In this document: positions 12,392 to 23,670 of the stretch, one piece after another
Position numbering within the stretch: position 1 is the stretch's first letter
Layout of the letters: every line of letters starts with the position of its first letter
NCBI RefSeq assembly: GCF_000711695.1
Contig: NW_013547011.1
Span: 124,001 to 188,000, forward strand
Length of the DNA: 64,000 bases
Direction of reading: 5' to 3'
Source of the DNA: Tilletiaria anomala UBC 951
Taxonomy: Eukaryota; Basidiomycota; Exobasidiomycetes; Georgefischeriales; Tilletiariaceae
The notes under the pieces: model-generated
What the model was told of the DNA's origin: nothing
Databases searched by the model: none
What the model saw: only the letters and a program-made list of their open reading frames with translations
Translations under genes and position numbers: made by a program

Positions 12392-13120
12392 TATGTTGCG
12401 CTTTCTGTCCAACGGCTCAGTCGAGTTTGCCGTATCGGTTCCGCAGTGGGCTAATAACACGTTCAACGCAAAATGGACTTTGACCCTTCTCTTCTTCGGC
12501 CTTCCAACATGCTTTGGGAATTCTGTGGGCCTCTTTCACTTTACCCCTTTTTGGATTTACAACTTCTGGCATTCTTCCTTTGCTCCATGGCGACCACCTC
12601 GCGCCCATCCACACACAAACGCAATATAGCCTCGTCGATTTCCTGGATTTGCGATCGAGCATTTGTACGCAAACTGTATTCGTCACTCTCTTGTCAGATT
12701 ATCTCGGTTGCACATCGCCTAAGTCCAGGCCACACGTTTTGGAATACATGTAACTGTTGGATGTATGCAACGTTGCACTACAGACTTAACTGCCCTCAGT
12801 CGATCGGAAGTCTCTCTATGGAAAGTGCATGGAGGTTGGAGGTGTGCTGCATACCGCCACAGGCGACAGGCGGCCGGTCGGGACTCGGGACGCCTCCTGG
12901 AGCGTGGCGCTGGCCGCTGCGGCGCGCGCTGCTGTCGACTTCTTGAAAGCTCGCTTGAGTTGGGCGGATCCTTATCGGCTCCTTCAGCATCCTCCATCCC
13001 TCTTGAAACAGCTGTCCTATCAAACATCCGACCCTCGGCACACCCACGCCAAAGCCGAAGGCACCCCTCCCACGTCTTGCTCCTGACCTTGTGCAGCACT
13101 CTAGTTTGCCCTCGTCAAAA
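12392..13120. other. Intergenic between glyoxal oxidase B and SHR3
   Basis: This 729-bp stretch separates two tandem plus-strand genes. It should hold the 3' UTR of the oxidase and the promoter and 5' UTR of SHR3. No supported gene is visible. Confidence 0.45.
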
Positions 13121-13913
13121 ATGGGGTTCAGAACTGGATTCGTCATTGCAGCCGTTTCTTTCCTTTATGGTGCGTACAATGATATGCTATAGGCACCTGC
13201 AAAATGCATCATATCAGCGCTGACTAATCGTGTTTCTTTCAGGCGTGCTGTTCATTGTCTCCATCTATGACTTCCCGCTGCTGTACTACTCGCCATTCGA
13301 TGAGGCGGCAGTAGAGCCAGCGGAGCGTTTCTACCTCTCACTCTTCAATGGACCAACAGCCGTGCAGGCACTACTGCACGGAATGATGGCACTAGGCCTT
13401 ATCGGTCTTGTCGCAAAATTGCACAGGTGGACGGATGCGGCGAAGTATTACGACGGAGGGAGTCTCGGTAAGTTCGGCTGCAGTTGCTTCGCGTTCTATC
13501 GAGAGTTGAGCTGACCAAACGCCCGCTCTTTTCATTGAACAGTCATATACATGGCCGCTGTCTGCATGTACGGCGCCGTCTCCGTACCCAACCTGCGTCT
13601 GATAGCGAATCCGAACAATGTCGACTATCTCGACCGCTCTTCGATCCGCACGCAGCGCGAGAAACAGGCTGAGGATGCAGCCAAGGGTATCGCACCTCCT
13701 CCACCAACCGGCCCAATGACCGGCGAAGAGCGCATCGCAGCGCTGCGCATTCTCGGCGCGACTAACAGCATCATTGTTGCCATGCTTGCAGGCGTCGTAC
13801 TCCTGCAGGTCTCAGATTGGTACTTGGGCAGGCAGGAGAAGCTGGCCAAGGACGCAGAGCGCGAGAAGCAAATGGCGGAAATCCTCAAGGTCGAGGGTAA
13901 GAAAGATAAATAA
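13121..13913 (+). CDS. SHR3: Shr3-like ER chaperone for amino-acid permeases
   Basis: Shr3 is an endoplasmic-reticulum membrane chaperone that helps amino-acid permeases fold and load into COPII vesicles. Three exons (13121-13169, 13243-13467, 13543-13913) encode 214 residues, close to yeast Shr3 (210). The N terminus MGFRTGFVIAAVSFLYG and the following SIYDFPLLYYSP are typical of the family. Four hydrophobic segments are present, near residues 5-25, 60-80, 92-112 and 160-180, and the hydrophilic C terminus is charged (KDAEREKQMAEILKVEGKKDK, cut here for length by its family role as the cytosolic tail). The start is fixed by the family's MxxRTGF motif. It converges with Rho3, with 219 bp between stop codons. 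Confidence 0.85.
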
Positions 13914-14132
13914 ATGAACGTCTAAAGTGACATTGATCTCGCAACGTGCAGGCTCTGTGCGAACGGCGAGCAATTATCTCACAAATCAAAGCTCTGCACC
14001 TAATCCTGGACACGCGAATCTACTCGTCCAATAGATTGGATGCCCATAACAGCGATATAGACGAGCTGAATGCTCGGGAATAAATGCATTCAAAGCAATA
14101 AAGTTAACATTCGGAGCTGTAGGAGTGTGATG

Positions 14133-15310
14133 CTAAGTGATGGTGCAGGATATACCATTCTCGCCTGCCGCCTTCTCCTTCCTTCTTGCCCTTGCCTCAA
14201 TGGCAACCTTGGTTGATTCGACGAAACATTCTTCGACGCCGCGATTGCACTTCGCTGAGCATTCTAGATATCGAGCTGCCCTGATTCGTTTCGCCACCTG
14301 CCGGGCCGAGAAGGAGAGCAAACACCCTCAGCGCTCGTCCTCTTCTCCTCTGCATCGCCAAAGTCCTGAACCTACAGCCAGGCCATCCTCGTAATCTACG
14401 GGTGTCTCCCCTCGCTGCGCGAGCTTCTCCAGAAATGCGCCTTCTGAGCGTAGATCACATTTAAGCGCGGCAAGCACGACCTTGACCCCTGGGCAATTCT
14501 CCTGCAATTCTGGGACCCACTGAGGATATACGCGAGGTGAAAGTGTGTCAGCGAAAAGCGACTTCATACGTATGAGTGGGCTAAAACTACGAGAGGGCAC
14601 ACCTTATTCTCGACGTTCTCTAAGGATATTCGTCTGTCGACCTGCAATGCGGACAAGATCGGCTTCAGGAGACATACTCTGGTCGCCTCACCAGCGCAAC
14701 CAGGAGCCTTTTCGCTGATACTCACAGAGAAACAAATGATGACGCAGTGGGTGTCGCTGTAGCTCAGACTGCGTAGCTTATCAAAGTCCTCTTGCCCAGC
14801 AGTATCCCACAGAGACAGCTCGCAAACCTGGCCATTGCCGAGATCAAGTGTGTGTACGGCGCTCTCGAACACAGTCGGCTCGCTGCAAAAAAGCAGGACA
14901 GAATGACGAGAAAAGGGTCATCATGGCGCTCGCTGTTTGTATAGCTCGGGGTATCGGCGAAGGACTGACTATGCTTGTGGAAAATAGCCTTGAGTAAAAA
15001 CGTTCAGAAGAGATGTCTTTCCACAAGCTCCATCACCTGCTTGTCATCAATTGCAGCACGTCAGAACTCGACCACAAAAGTATTCACAAGGCTCTGAGCG
15101 CAGCCATACTGACCGACGATAAGGATCTTCCGTTGATACTGCAAATTCGAAGCGGCGAACAGGTGTCATTCACAAGGCGAATATACGAAGGCAACGAGGG
15201 GTATGAGCAGAAGATGTCAAGGGCATTGCATAGCCCAGCTGAAGCTCGCAACGCCTACATACCCTTCGGGATCCAGCGGATGGACCGCCAATTCCGCATA
15301 GGAAGCTCAT
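14133..15310 (-). CDS. RHO3: Rho3-type small GTPase
   Basis: Rho3 GTPases direct polarised secretion and actin organisation at the plasma membrane. Seven exons (15310-15263, 15138-15114, 15036-14970, 14882-14726, 14641-14603, 14519-14376, 14297-14133) give 214 residues. Visible motifs are the P-loop GDGACGKTS (25-33), effector region [10 protein letters not shown], switch II WDTAGQE (72-78), LKCDLR and CSAK. The N terminus MSFLCG matches yeast Rho3, where this Cys is palmitoylated. The last four residues, CTIT, form a CaaX box for prenylation. YSDTHC followed by SLENVENKW is closer to Rho3 than to Rho1, Rho4 or Cdc42. Exon 2 is only 25 nt and starts the P-loop. An acidic loop after CDLR is longer than usual for small GTPases. 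Confidence 0.88.
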
Positions 15311-16788
15311 CGCTGTCGTTGTAAGGTATTTGTATCGTGTTGTTACCCCGTGCCTTGTTGGAGCTCCAAAAGGGGGCTAATGAGGCGTGGAGTAGGGGTA
15401 ATACGGATGTTACAGCTGAGTGATGTGCGACTGCACGCCAACACAAATGCGGGGTACAAGGTGTGCCACGAAGAGGATTTGGTGGAGGGCAAGTTCGCGT
15501 GAGCACTAAATACGAGCTGGCTCTTCGATAGATGTGAGATGTGAGCATGCGAGCTGGCTGAGTTTGAAGTGAGATGTTGTGTTGCTCTTGCCTGACTTCA
15601 CCGAGAGGCACGCGTGCGTCAATTAGAATGCTCTACAAAATGGGGGGCGGTGAACAAACCCTATCTTCCCTGGCACAAACTGCTAAATCCATTGGAGCGA
15701 GGGGCGTCCACGGGTAAAACAAAACACAATCCCCTATTTTGGTACTTCAAGCTTGAATTTCGGACTACACCCTGTGCAAATTCCGGGCACTGTAGTAGGC
15801 GCCGCGGCCGGCTGGCCATAATTTTAGTTTCATGGACTGGTGGAAGATGAGGCGGGTAGCCTGCAGACTGCAGAGAGACAAAAGAGGTAAACAGCAGACA
15901 GGCCTTCCGCCCCCCAGGACTTGGCAGCCAAGTGCACCCTCGAATAATTTGGGCAGTCGGCCGGTCAAGGCCTCAACTCTTGGGGGTGGAGTATTTGAAA
16001 GCTCCTTCATATTCATTCTTAACCCGCCGGCTGCACAACACAAAAGGTAGATGAGGAGAATCACATCAGAAATTACTGAGATGCAGATGTAAACCAGTCT
16101 GAAAGCAATCGCAAGCAAAGTTGCTCTTCAGCTTTTGCTAGCGATTACCGAGCGCGGAGTTCCGCGTTCCTCGACTATTCATTTCCAGTTTCCATCCCAT
16201 TCTACAGCCCGACATTTATCTCTCGCTCTCCTCCCGTCCCTTGTCAGACGGTCTTGTTCTGGTTAGACTGCGTCACAACGGGGATTTCCCGCCCAGCTGG
16301 TCAGCAATTTCATTCCACTCCAGTCGCAGTTCACCGCCACTATCGAACGTCGACGACACCACCGGAATCTTGCCGCCTTGCAAGTTCATTGGCTATTCGA
16401 CCTTTCGAGGCGTTGAATGAATGCATGGACGGCACCCCTGGACTGTAAGCTCCGGCAAGTCTTCTTTGGCATTGTATCATATCTTTGCTCTCGCCCCTCA
16501 CACCGCGACTCGGACGATTGAACTGCTTTCAACTCGTCTCATCAGAAGCAGCTCTCGTCACATTATCGACGGACGGCAGCAACGTTTGATCGGCCACTTG
16601 TAAAGATCCGCGGCACTTGCTGAGCTTTGACATCGGTGCTGGAACGATCCGCGACAGCAGCTCACATGGCCTGGTGCCGACTGATGGTATAAGCTCTGCT
16701 TTCGCAACTTTCGCCTGTCGATCTTTAGGAGAACGAGCATTGTTCCCTTGGATGTGGTAGCACGGAGTGTTGACGCCAGCCTTTCGAC
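15311..16788. other. Shared upstream region of RHO3 and the CSC1-like gene
   Basis: These 1.48 kb lie between divergent start codons. No supported gene is present. The region must hold both promoters, and its pyrimidine-rich right half (about 16160-16560) is likely 5' UTR or promoter of the channel gene. Confidence 0.4.
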
Positions 16789-19700
16789 ATGACGGACCCT
16801 GTCTCCTGTTCGGATGCCACAGCCAACCTGAAGGGCCCGGCTGGTCAGATTGTCTGCGCTTTGGTGAGTTCATCTCTCTCCGCAACGCCCGAATGAATGC
16901 TGATCCTCTCAATCGCAACCACAACCAGAATCAACAATCCAATGTCGCCGCTAGGCAAGTTGGTATCGCAGTCGGCGCATTCGCTGCTCTAGGGGCAGTG
17001 ACTTTGTTCGGCTTTCAGGTGCTTCGACCCAACAATAAAATTGTGTATGCTCCGAAATCAAAGTACGCAGAAGAAGGGCGCCAGCCGCCGCGGGTCGGGG
17101 ATGGTTTCTTCGACTGGGTTAAGCCTGTGCTGCAATGGAAAGAGCAAGACTTGCTGCCCATCCTCGGCCTGGATGCCATCGCATACCTTCGCTTCGGAAG
17201 AATGATGCGCTGGATGGCGACAGTACTAGCTGTCGTCATGTGCGTGGTCTTGATGCCGGTCGACATTTTGTACAATCTAAACAAGTCAAGTTCGAACGAT
17301 TCCCTCCAATATACTCTCACCATTATCACAATGCGCGAAGTAAAAGGCAGCTACGTTTGGGCTCACGTTGCCATGGGCTACATTGGGACCATCATCGCTC
17401 TGACCTTTGGTGAGTGCGCCGTCCTAACCTAGAACGTTTGTTCAAGGGCTGCGTAAGCTGATCAAGAACCGCCTTCTTCTCAGTCTATTTCAATTATAGG
17501 GCAATGGTACGGCTTCGATGGCAGTACTTCCGATCAGAGGAGTATCAAACGGCGTACCACGCGCGCACACTCATGATCACAAATGTGTCCAAGCGCCTCC
17601 AATCTGACCAAGCATTGAGCAGCATGCTTTCGACCCTCAAGATGCCCTATCCAACAACTGAGGTCCACATTGGTAGAGAGACAGGCCTCTTACCGGATCT
17701 AATCGAAAAGCACCAAGACTTGGTGCGCAAGCTCGAACGCGTCCTCGCCAAGTACCTCAAGAACCCAGGCAAGGTTAGCGGCAAGCGGCCCACAGTTACG
17801 CTTAATGGATGGCTGGGCTTGGGGGGGGAGACTGTCGACGCTATCGACTTTTACACAGCTCAGATCAACAAGACCGAAGCTGCCATCGAAGGTTGGAGGG
17901 AGCGCATCTCGGACAAAAAGCCGCAGAACTACGGCTTTGCGTCACTCGCTGCGGTGCCGTATGCCCACGCTGCAGCAAAAAGCCTGCAAAGCAAGAAGCC
18001 CGGAGGTCTCCGAATCCAGCTTGCTCCGTCTCCCCACGCTATCATATGGAGGAACTTGACCATGAGTTCTGCAGAGAGATTCCGACGGAGTACCATTGGT
18101 TTCATTGTTCTCTTGGTCCTTCTGTTTGTCAACGCCGTACCACTGCTGGCGGTCTCGTTGATCTCGAACATGGCGCTCTTCATCGACCAAGTGGGGTTCC
18201 TCGGATCATGGCACTCGGCCAGCTCATGGTCATTCGCAGCTGTTGCCGGTCTACTCCCGCCACTCATTTCCGGTCTGGCGGGCTACCTGCTGCCAATTCT
18301 CATGCGCCGCATCGCCAAGTACCGAGGCTTGCAGACCAAGATCAAGGCAGACAAGATCATCTTAACGCAATACTTTGGCTATCTCGTCGTCTCTCAATTC
18401 CTGGTCTTTACCCTTCTGGGCATCGGTATCAATCTTGTCATCAAGCTGGTTAACAACATTCAGGAAAAGAAGGCCGCATTACAGATCCTCAGGGAGCTAG
18501 GGAAGGAGAACCTGCTGAATCAGATCAAGACGCAGTATTTTGTCCTCGGAAACTACTGGTTGACCTGGCTGCCGTTCAGAGGCTACATGATCATCTTCGA
18601 CTTGGCGCAGGTGATCAAGTTGCTGCTCGTCTGGGTCCAGAAGGGATTTTTTGGGCGCACGCCTCGCGACGTCCGCGAGCTGACTCGCCCGCCTTTCTTC
18701 GAGTACTCGATCTACTACTCCAACCTGCTTTTCATGGCTGCTGTCGTCATGCTATACGCGGCGCTCGTCCCACTGGTCACAGTCCTCGGTGCCGCGGGCT
18801 TCTGGATGTCTTCCTTGGTTTGCAAGTATCAGCTGATGTTCGTGTGCCAGACAAAACACGAGACGGGTGGCAGTCTGTGGAGAATAGTGATTAACCGTCT
18901 CTATATCTGCATCGTCATGATGCAAATCATCCTCGCTCTGGCCGTCTTACTCGACCAGACTGGCCAATGGTACCGCACAATCGCATGCCTGCCGCCCATC
19001 CTGATGGTGATAGGTTTCAAGATCTACACCGCTCGAGTATTCGACTCGCAATACAAGTGGTACATTCCGAATGCACAGGAAATGGCCGGGATCGTTGTCC
19101 ACAAGGGAGACGCACGCCACCACCGTCTGCAACGGCGTTTCGGTCACCCGTCCTTGCACGAGAAGCTTTGGACTCCTATGGTCCACGCCAAGGTGCAACA
19201 CCTGCTGCCCAACGTCTACCGCGGTCGATTGGATGCGACCAGCACGCAAGTTGTCGACGGCAGAAAGATGAAGACACAAGGATTCGAAGGCGGACTGAAG
19301 CTGGCTCTTGTTGAGGAGGATCAGCTGGAATACGACCCAAAGAAGGACTTAGACTCACGCTCGGTCATGTCTGGTACGACTATTGCGGCCGGGATGTCCG
19401 GCTACGGCACCCGACCCCCTTCTCCAGGCACGCCATACACCGGTGTCGGGGCTTACGGTGCCAGCACCTCGAGCTTCAAAGCGCAATACGCCAACTATCT
19501 CGCTGGCGCTCCACAGACGCCTGGGGATGAGTACGAGCTCAGCGATGTCCACCACGGCGGTAATGGGTATGGCCCAGGGCGCGAGTCGCGCGACAATTTG
19601 CTTGACCAACCTTCGGCAAGATACTCGGACTCGGCGGACGGTACGCTTGTCGGCAGCGGTCACATCCGCAAGCGCTCAGGAGACATGTACAAGGCAGTCA

Positions 19701-20332
19701 GCAATGGGGGCCATCGGGCTTATGAGAACGTGCCGAGCCAGCGAACCGCAAGCCAAGGGGATCCCATGGTAGCGGGCTATGGCATGGTGGACCACGGACT
19801 CCACCCTGACGATCAGAGCGCAGCCATGTATGGTTATCAGCAGCGGCCTGGGCCACCTGTGCGACAGGACTCTAACTTCACCGCCTACTCGGGCGGCGGG
19901 TATCAGTCGGCACAGACATCACCGCAAGGAGGACCCTTGCGCGTTGGGGCTGTGTTCCCGCCTCCGAATGTTGGCACCATGGACGGCGGTCAGCACCCTC
20001 ACCAGCGATCTGGCTCGACAAGTTCGGGGTATATGTTGCAACAGCAGCAAGTCTCCGGCCCACCCATGCAGCCGGGCATGGTCTTCTCGCAAGCGCCTTA
20101 CCAGCCAGCACGGTACGCACAAACGCCACCGCCGGCAACCTTTGTGCAATCTGCACCAGGACAATATGTACAGGCTCCAGTTCAGTATCACCATCAGCAA
20201 CAGCATTCTGCATCCAGTAGTTACGATCCTTACGCGATGCAGCGACGACAATCGCCCGGCCCACAGCGGGTGGCCTTGCCATCTGGCGCCTCGGACGGCT
20301 CCGCACCTGACTCATACTCATACTCTCGCTAA
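16789..20332 (+). CDS. CSC1/OSCA-type stress-gated cation channel with long cytoplasmic tail
   Basis: The protein belongs to the OSCA/TMEM63 (DUF221) family of osmo- or mechano-gated cation channels. The model has exons 16789-16863, 16929-17409 and 17484-20332, giving 1134 residues. Three N-terminal membrane helices come first (VGIAVGAFAALGAV, then MMRWMATVLAVVMCVV, then GYIGTIIALTF). A cytosolic domain (RTLMITNVSKR, PTTEVHIGRETG) follows, then the conserved multi-helix pore region starting at FIVLLVLLFVNAVPLL. The last 320 or so residues are hydrophilic, rich in Gly, Gln, Pro and Ser, and predicted disordered. The start is uncertain: a strong GTGAGT donor supports ATG 16789, but an in-frame ATG at 16893 without that intron is possible. 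Confidence 0.85.
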
Positions 20333-20503
20333 AAGCTTTTCGGACTCCAAGCAAAAAGGGACAGCTGTCGTCATCGTGAACGACAAGCGTGCTGCCAGAA
20401 TTTTCGAAAAGCAAGTCATCAGTATTGGGCACATTTGCATCGCAGCCTCTTCTTGGGCTGTTACTCTCCACATCCCACTCATTCACATCTTCCGCCCTTC
20501 ACT

Positions 20504-21060
20504 ATGTCGAAGGCTCCATCCTCACACCCTTTCAGGCGGGTCTGCAGGCAGCACCATCTTCGCCACCCGTTCCGCCCAATGGCCCAGAGAAGGAAGGACT
20601 GCGGCACAGGCCTTGTGTCCATCCCCCCCCCGGGTCACCATCTCCATCATCGACCTAAGAAGGAGTTTCGCAACGACACAGGAAAGTATGATCGGTGGAC
20701 GACCAGTCTCTGTAGATTAGCAAGGAACGCAGCACAAAAGATAAATGATACATTCGTACGCGAGAGCCCAACGTCTCCCCTCGTCCTGTTGTCTTCTCCG
20801 TTGGAACCAGCAACTGGAGTGAAATACTCCAACGCGTCAGCCATAGTCCATACGCCCTCGCCGCTACCCACTTCACCTCTCGACACCTCGTCAATGCCAC
20901 TGCCTTAGATCTGAGCCCCGCCCATGTGCCCGTCTTCGTGCTCGTAGCGATGCCATTAGGGCAAGACGCTGTAACAGAATTCAATCAGCGACAAGTTGTC
21001 TTCGACCGCATGCCTTCTTCTGTAGCGCCAGCACTCATACTTGCCAGCGCTATCTTTTGA
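20504..21060 (+). CDS. Uncharacterised 135-residue protein, three-exon model
   Basis: No family was recognised. A consistent frame comes from exons 20504-20539, 20610-20685 and 20765-21060, total 408 nt. The translation begins MSKAPSSHPFRRALCPSPPR, continues through VTISIIDLRRSF and VVFSVGTSNWSEIL, and ends PSSVAPALILASAIF. It is protein-like: balanced composition, a plausible hydrophobic core (HVPVFVLVAMPLG) and an open frame of nearly 300 nt in exon 3. The first donor (GTCTGC) is weak, so the N-terminal half is least certain. It lies 171 bp downstream of the channel gene on the same strand. It could instead be extended 3' UTR of that gene. Confidence 0.35.
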
Positions 21061-21395
21061 CTTGCGCGGTATTTGCTACATCGCACATGAAACTGCTGGC
21101 CGTAAGGACGTGTGTCGCGGCTCTAGCAGCTTACCACTGGTGCGCTGTACGCCCGCGCTAGGTAGCACTGCATGGGCACCGAGGTGTTCTGCGTCAGCTA
21201 ACGGTTTGGAAAAGTAAGCTCATTTTGTCTAGGAAGTCAGTATATATGGTCGGTTGCACTTTGCATAACTGATGACCGACACCTCGGCAGCAGACGGAAC
21301 GGCATGCGCCGTCACGGCACGATCAGTAATTACAGCACGGGAACAAGGATGGATCCAGCGTCTTCTTGATTGCTGAATGTGCTACAGATGAACTC
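21061..21395. other. Intergenic between the small gene and Acr2
   Basis: This 335-bp stretch sits between two convergent 3' ends. Nothing coding is seen. It should hold both transcript ends. Confidence 0.4.
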
Positions 21396-21957
21396 TCATA
21401 CCTGTCTACTGCTCCAACCCTGCGCAGGCTTGCCGCGCTCTTGCAGACTGCCAGCGCCAAACGCTTCCTCCCAACCCACGATACCACCCTCGACGACGCC
21501 GACCTTAGCTGCCGTTTGTGCATCATCGAGATCTGAGTACTCCTGAAGAGCATCAGCATACCAGCCTGCTGCGCGTGGACCTCTTCCCGTCGATTGATTG
21601 CAATAAAACAGGACGAGTGGCACTTTGGCAAGCAGAGGCAGCAGTGTTGGCAAAGACAGAAGGAACGTGTGAGCCGGCAAGTTTATCGCAGTCGGTATCA
21701 TTGACTGAGGCAGAAGGACAGCGAGAGTCAGCACATGCTGTACGTATGCACAGATCCATAACACTCATGCTAACCTCGCAATCAGTTCGACGGACGTCGA
21801 TAATGACTGCCTCTGTCGCTCGCCCATTTGCCTGCCTCTCGAGTATCTGCTTGAGCACTTGCACATCAACCCTAGGCAGAGGCGCTGTGGAGCGATCACG
21901 AGGCGTTGGGTAGACATCTTGCCAGCCTTTGGAGTGAATTGGATGCTGCTCTGACAT
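21396..21957 (-). CDS. ACR2: Arsenate reductase, Acr2/Arr2 type (rhodanese/Cdc25 fold)
   Basis: The enzyme would reduce arsenate to arsenite using glutathione and glutaredoxin, feeding the ACR3 pump next door. Two exons (21957-21775, 21704-21396) encode 163 residues. The rhodanese/Cdc25-like core has EAVIIDVR, then after the 70-nt intron IPTAINLPAHTF, then the catalytic loop FYCNQSTGRGPRAAG with Cys96-X5-Arg102. The motif Cys-X5-Arg and the nearby RGPR are as in yeast Acr2. The family His before the Cys is Tyr here. An in-frame upstream ATG at 22008 would add 17 residues; the inner ATG gives a start like that of other family members. Divergence from ACR3, with 362 bp between starts, supports the role. 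Confidence 0.82.
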
Positions 21958-22158
21958 GGTGCGTGATGGAAGATGGAATCGTACAGGTAAGTACAAGAGC
22001 AAAAGCAAGAAGCAATGCCAGTCTTAAGCTTAGCTAGGCTTGCGCCGAGCGCTGCCAGAAGGCACGGGGTGACATCAATTTGACATGTCTTCATTGAAAT
22101 TGCATGTTGGTCGCAGCGGTGGTGGAAGACCGAAAGTGGAGTGTTAGAGTATTTCCCA

Positions 22159-22169
22159 ATTTCAAATGT
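22159..22169 (+). promoter_or_regulatory. AATTTCAAATG half-match of arsenic-region motif
   Basis: The string lies in the Acr2-ACR3 divergent promoter, 42 bp from the full palindrome at 22201. It shares AATTTCAAAT with that site. Confidence 0.35.
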
Positions 22170-22194
22170 CCAGATCAAGGAATGTGCACGTTGG

Positions 22195-22214
22195 AAGCTC
22201 GAATTTCAAATTCG
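22195..22214 (+). promoter_or_regulatory. Palindromic AATTTCAAATT element in the ACR2-ACR3 promoter
   Basis: GAATTTCAAATTC (22201-22213) is an inverted repeat around one central base. The 20-bp block 22195-22214 recurs with one mismatch on the opposite strand at 25948-25967, upstream of the decayed ArsH. It sits 106 bp before the ACR3 start and 26 bp upstream of its TATA box, where an activator site would be expected. Which factor binds is unknown. Confidence 0.5.
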
Positions 22215-22239
22215 TCTGTAAGTATTGCCCACAGGTTCC

Positions 22240-22247
22240 TATAAAAA
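22240..22247 (+). promoter_or_regulatory. TATA box of ACR3
   Basis: TATAAAAA lies 80 bp upstream of the ACR3 start codon in otherwise mixed sequence. Position and quality fit an inducible core promoter. Confidence 0.6.
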
Positions 22248-22251
22248 GGCC

Positions 22252-22314
22252 ATGACCACCACCACTACGTACTTCATCACCCTCAAGACTAACGCTGTCA
22301 CACCCGTCACCTAG
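22252..22314 (+). other. Possible 20-codon upstream ORF before ACR3
   Basis: An ATG 5 bp after the TATA box opens 20 codons ending TAG, 5 nt before the ACR3 start. If transcription starts the usual 30 bp or more after the TATA box, this ATG is not in the mRNA. It would matter only with an upstream start site. Confidence 0.25.
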
Positions 22315-22319
22315 GCGTT

Positions 22320-23670
22320 ATGGCACAACCAAACAGCGAACACAGACCAGGCGAGGTCGATCAACACTTTAGCAGGACAGGAGGCGTGCCGACGGCGAAC
22401 GATATGGCGCATGGTGCAGACGTACAAGGCACGACGGCCAAGGGCATTCTCGTCGGGCTGGGCTGGTTGGACAGGCTACTGTCACTCTTCATAATACTAG
22501 CTATGGTCTTGGGCGTCATCATCGGAGAATTTGCGCCAAACGTAAAGGAGAACCTCACAAAAGGTGATCTTAAGGGTGTCTCGGCTCCTCTCGTAGTGGG
22601 GCTGATTGTCATGATGTGGCCAATCTTGACAAAAGTGAGTTGGTTGTGAACGTCTACACTAACAAGATGGTAACTTTACTCGCACAACCCAGGTCCAATA
22701 TGAGAAGGTACCGCAGACGTTTCAAACGCGAAAGATCTGGGCCCAGATCGCCGTCTCGCTCATCCTCAATTGGGTCGTTGGGCCCTTTCTCATGCTAGCA
22801 TTGTCATGGGCTACACTACCAGACTTGGAATCGTACCGTATCGGCATCATCATGGTCGGCCTTGCTCGCTGCATCGCCATGGTCATGATCTGGAATCAGA
22901 TTGCGCGTGGCGACCCTGACATTTGCGCCATCATCGTCATCATCAACTCGCTACTTCAGATCGTCCTCTACGCGCCATACAGTCTCTTATTCGTCAACGT
23001 CATCTCTGGATCCAGGGAGTTTGAGCTTCGATACGGCGACACAGCTATTGCCGTGCTGATATACCTTGGCATTCCGCTAGCCGCAGGTGTAGCCACGCGC
23101 TTTTCAGTCATGGGCGCCTTCGGCAAGCATTTCTTCGAGAATAAGTTTCTTCCCTTCTTTGGCCCTCTCTCCCTCATCGGCCTGCTCTACACGATCATCA
23201 TCATATTCGCTGAGCAAGCACGACGGATCCTCGACAACTTGGGTCCAACCTTCCGCACCTTCGTTCCCTTGGTACTCTACTTTGCTCTTATGTGGAGCTT
23301 GGGCTTCTTCCTTGTCTGGGGGCTCTCCAAACGGTACGGCCGAGGAACGTGGGGCTATCAAATGGCTGTCGTGCAAGCCTTTACTGCAGGTAGCAACAAC
23401 TTCGAGCTCGCCATCGCCGTTTGCGTGTCGGTGTATGGCGCAGACTCCGACCAGGCACTTGCAGCCACAATCGGACCGCTGGTAGAAGTACCAGTGCTGC
23501 TGATACTCTCTTGGGTCGCGCTCTCCCTGGGTAGAAAACTCAAGTGGGATCGCACGTGGAACGATGGGATGCAAGAGATTAGGAAGCGTCAGGGTGAGCC
23601 CGGCATTAGTAATCCTACCATCTTTGAGAATTACGATCGGACGTTGAGGAAAGAAAGGATAACGGCGTAA
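22320..23670 (+). CDS. ACR3: Arsenite efflux transporter ACR3
   Basis: ACR3 exports arsenite, and in some members antimonite, across the plasma membrane in exchange for protons. Two exons (22320-22634, 22693-23670) joined by a 58-nt intron encode 430 residues with about ten membrane helices. The conserved Cys in GLARCIAMVMIWN is Cys165, and the conserved Glu in AGSNNFELAIAV is Glu343; both are essential in studied ACR3 proteins. The soluble N terminus (about 45 residues) and short C terminus match bacterial and fungal members in length. It is divergently transcribed from the Acr2-like reductase and is intact, unlike the second copy near 28 kb. Arsenic induction through the shared AATTTCAAATT element is an inference. 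Confidence 0.92.
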
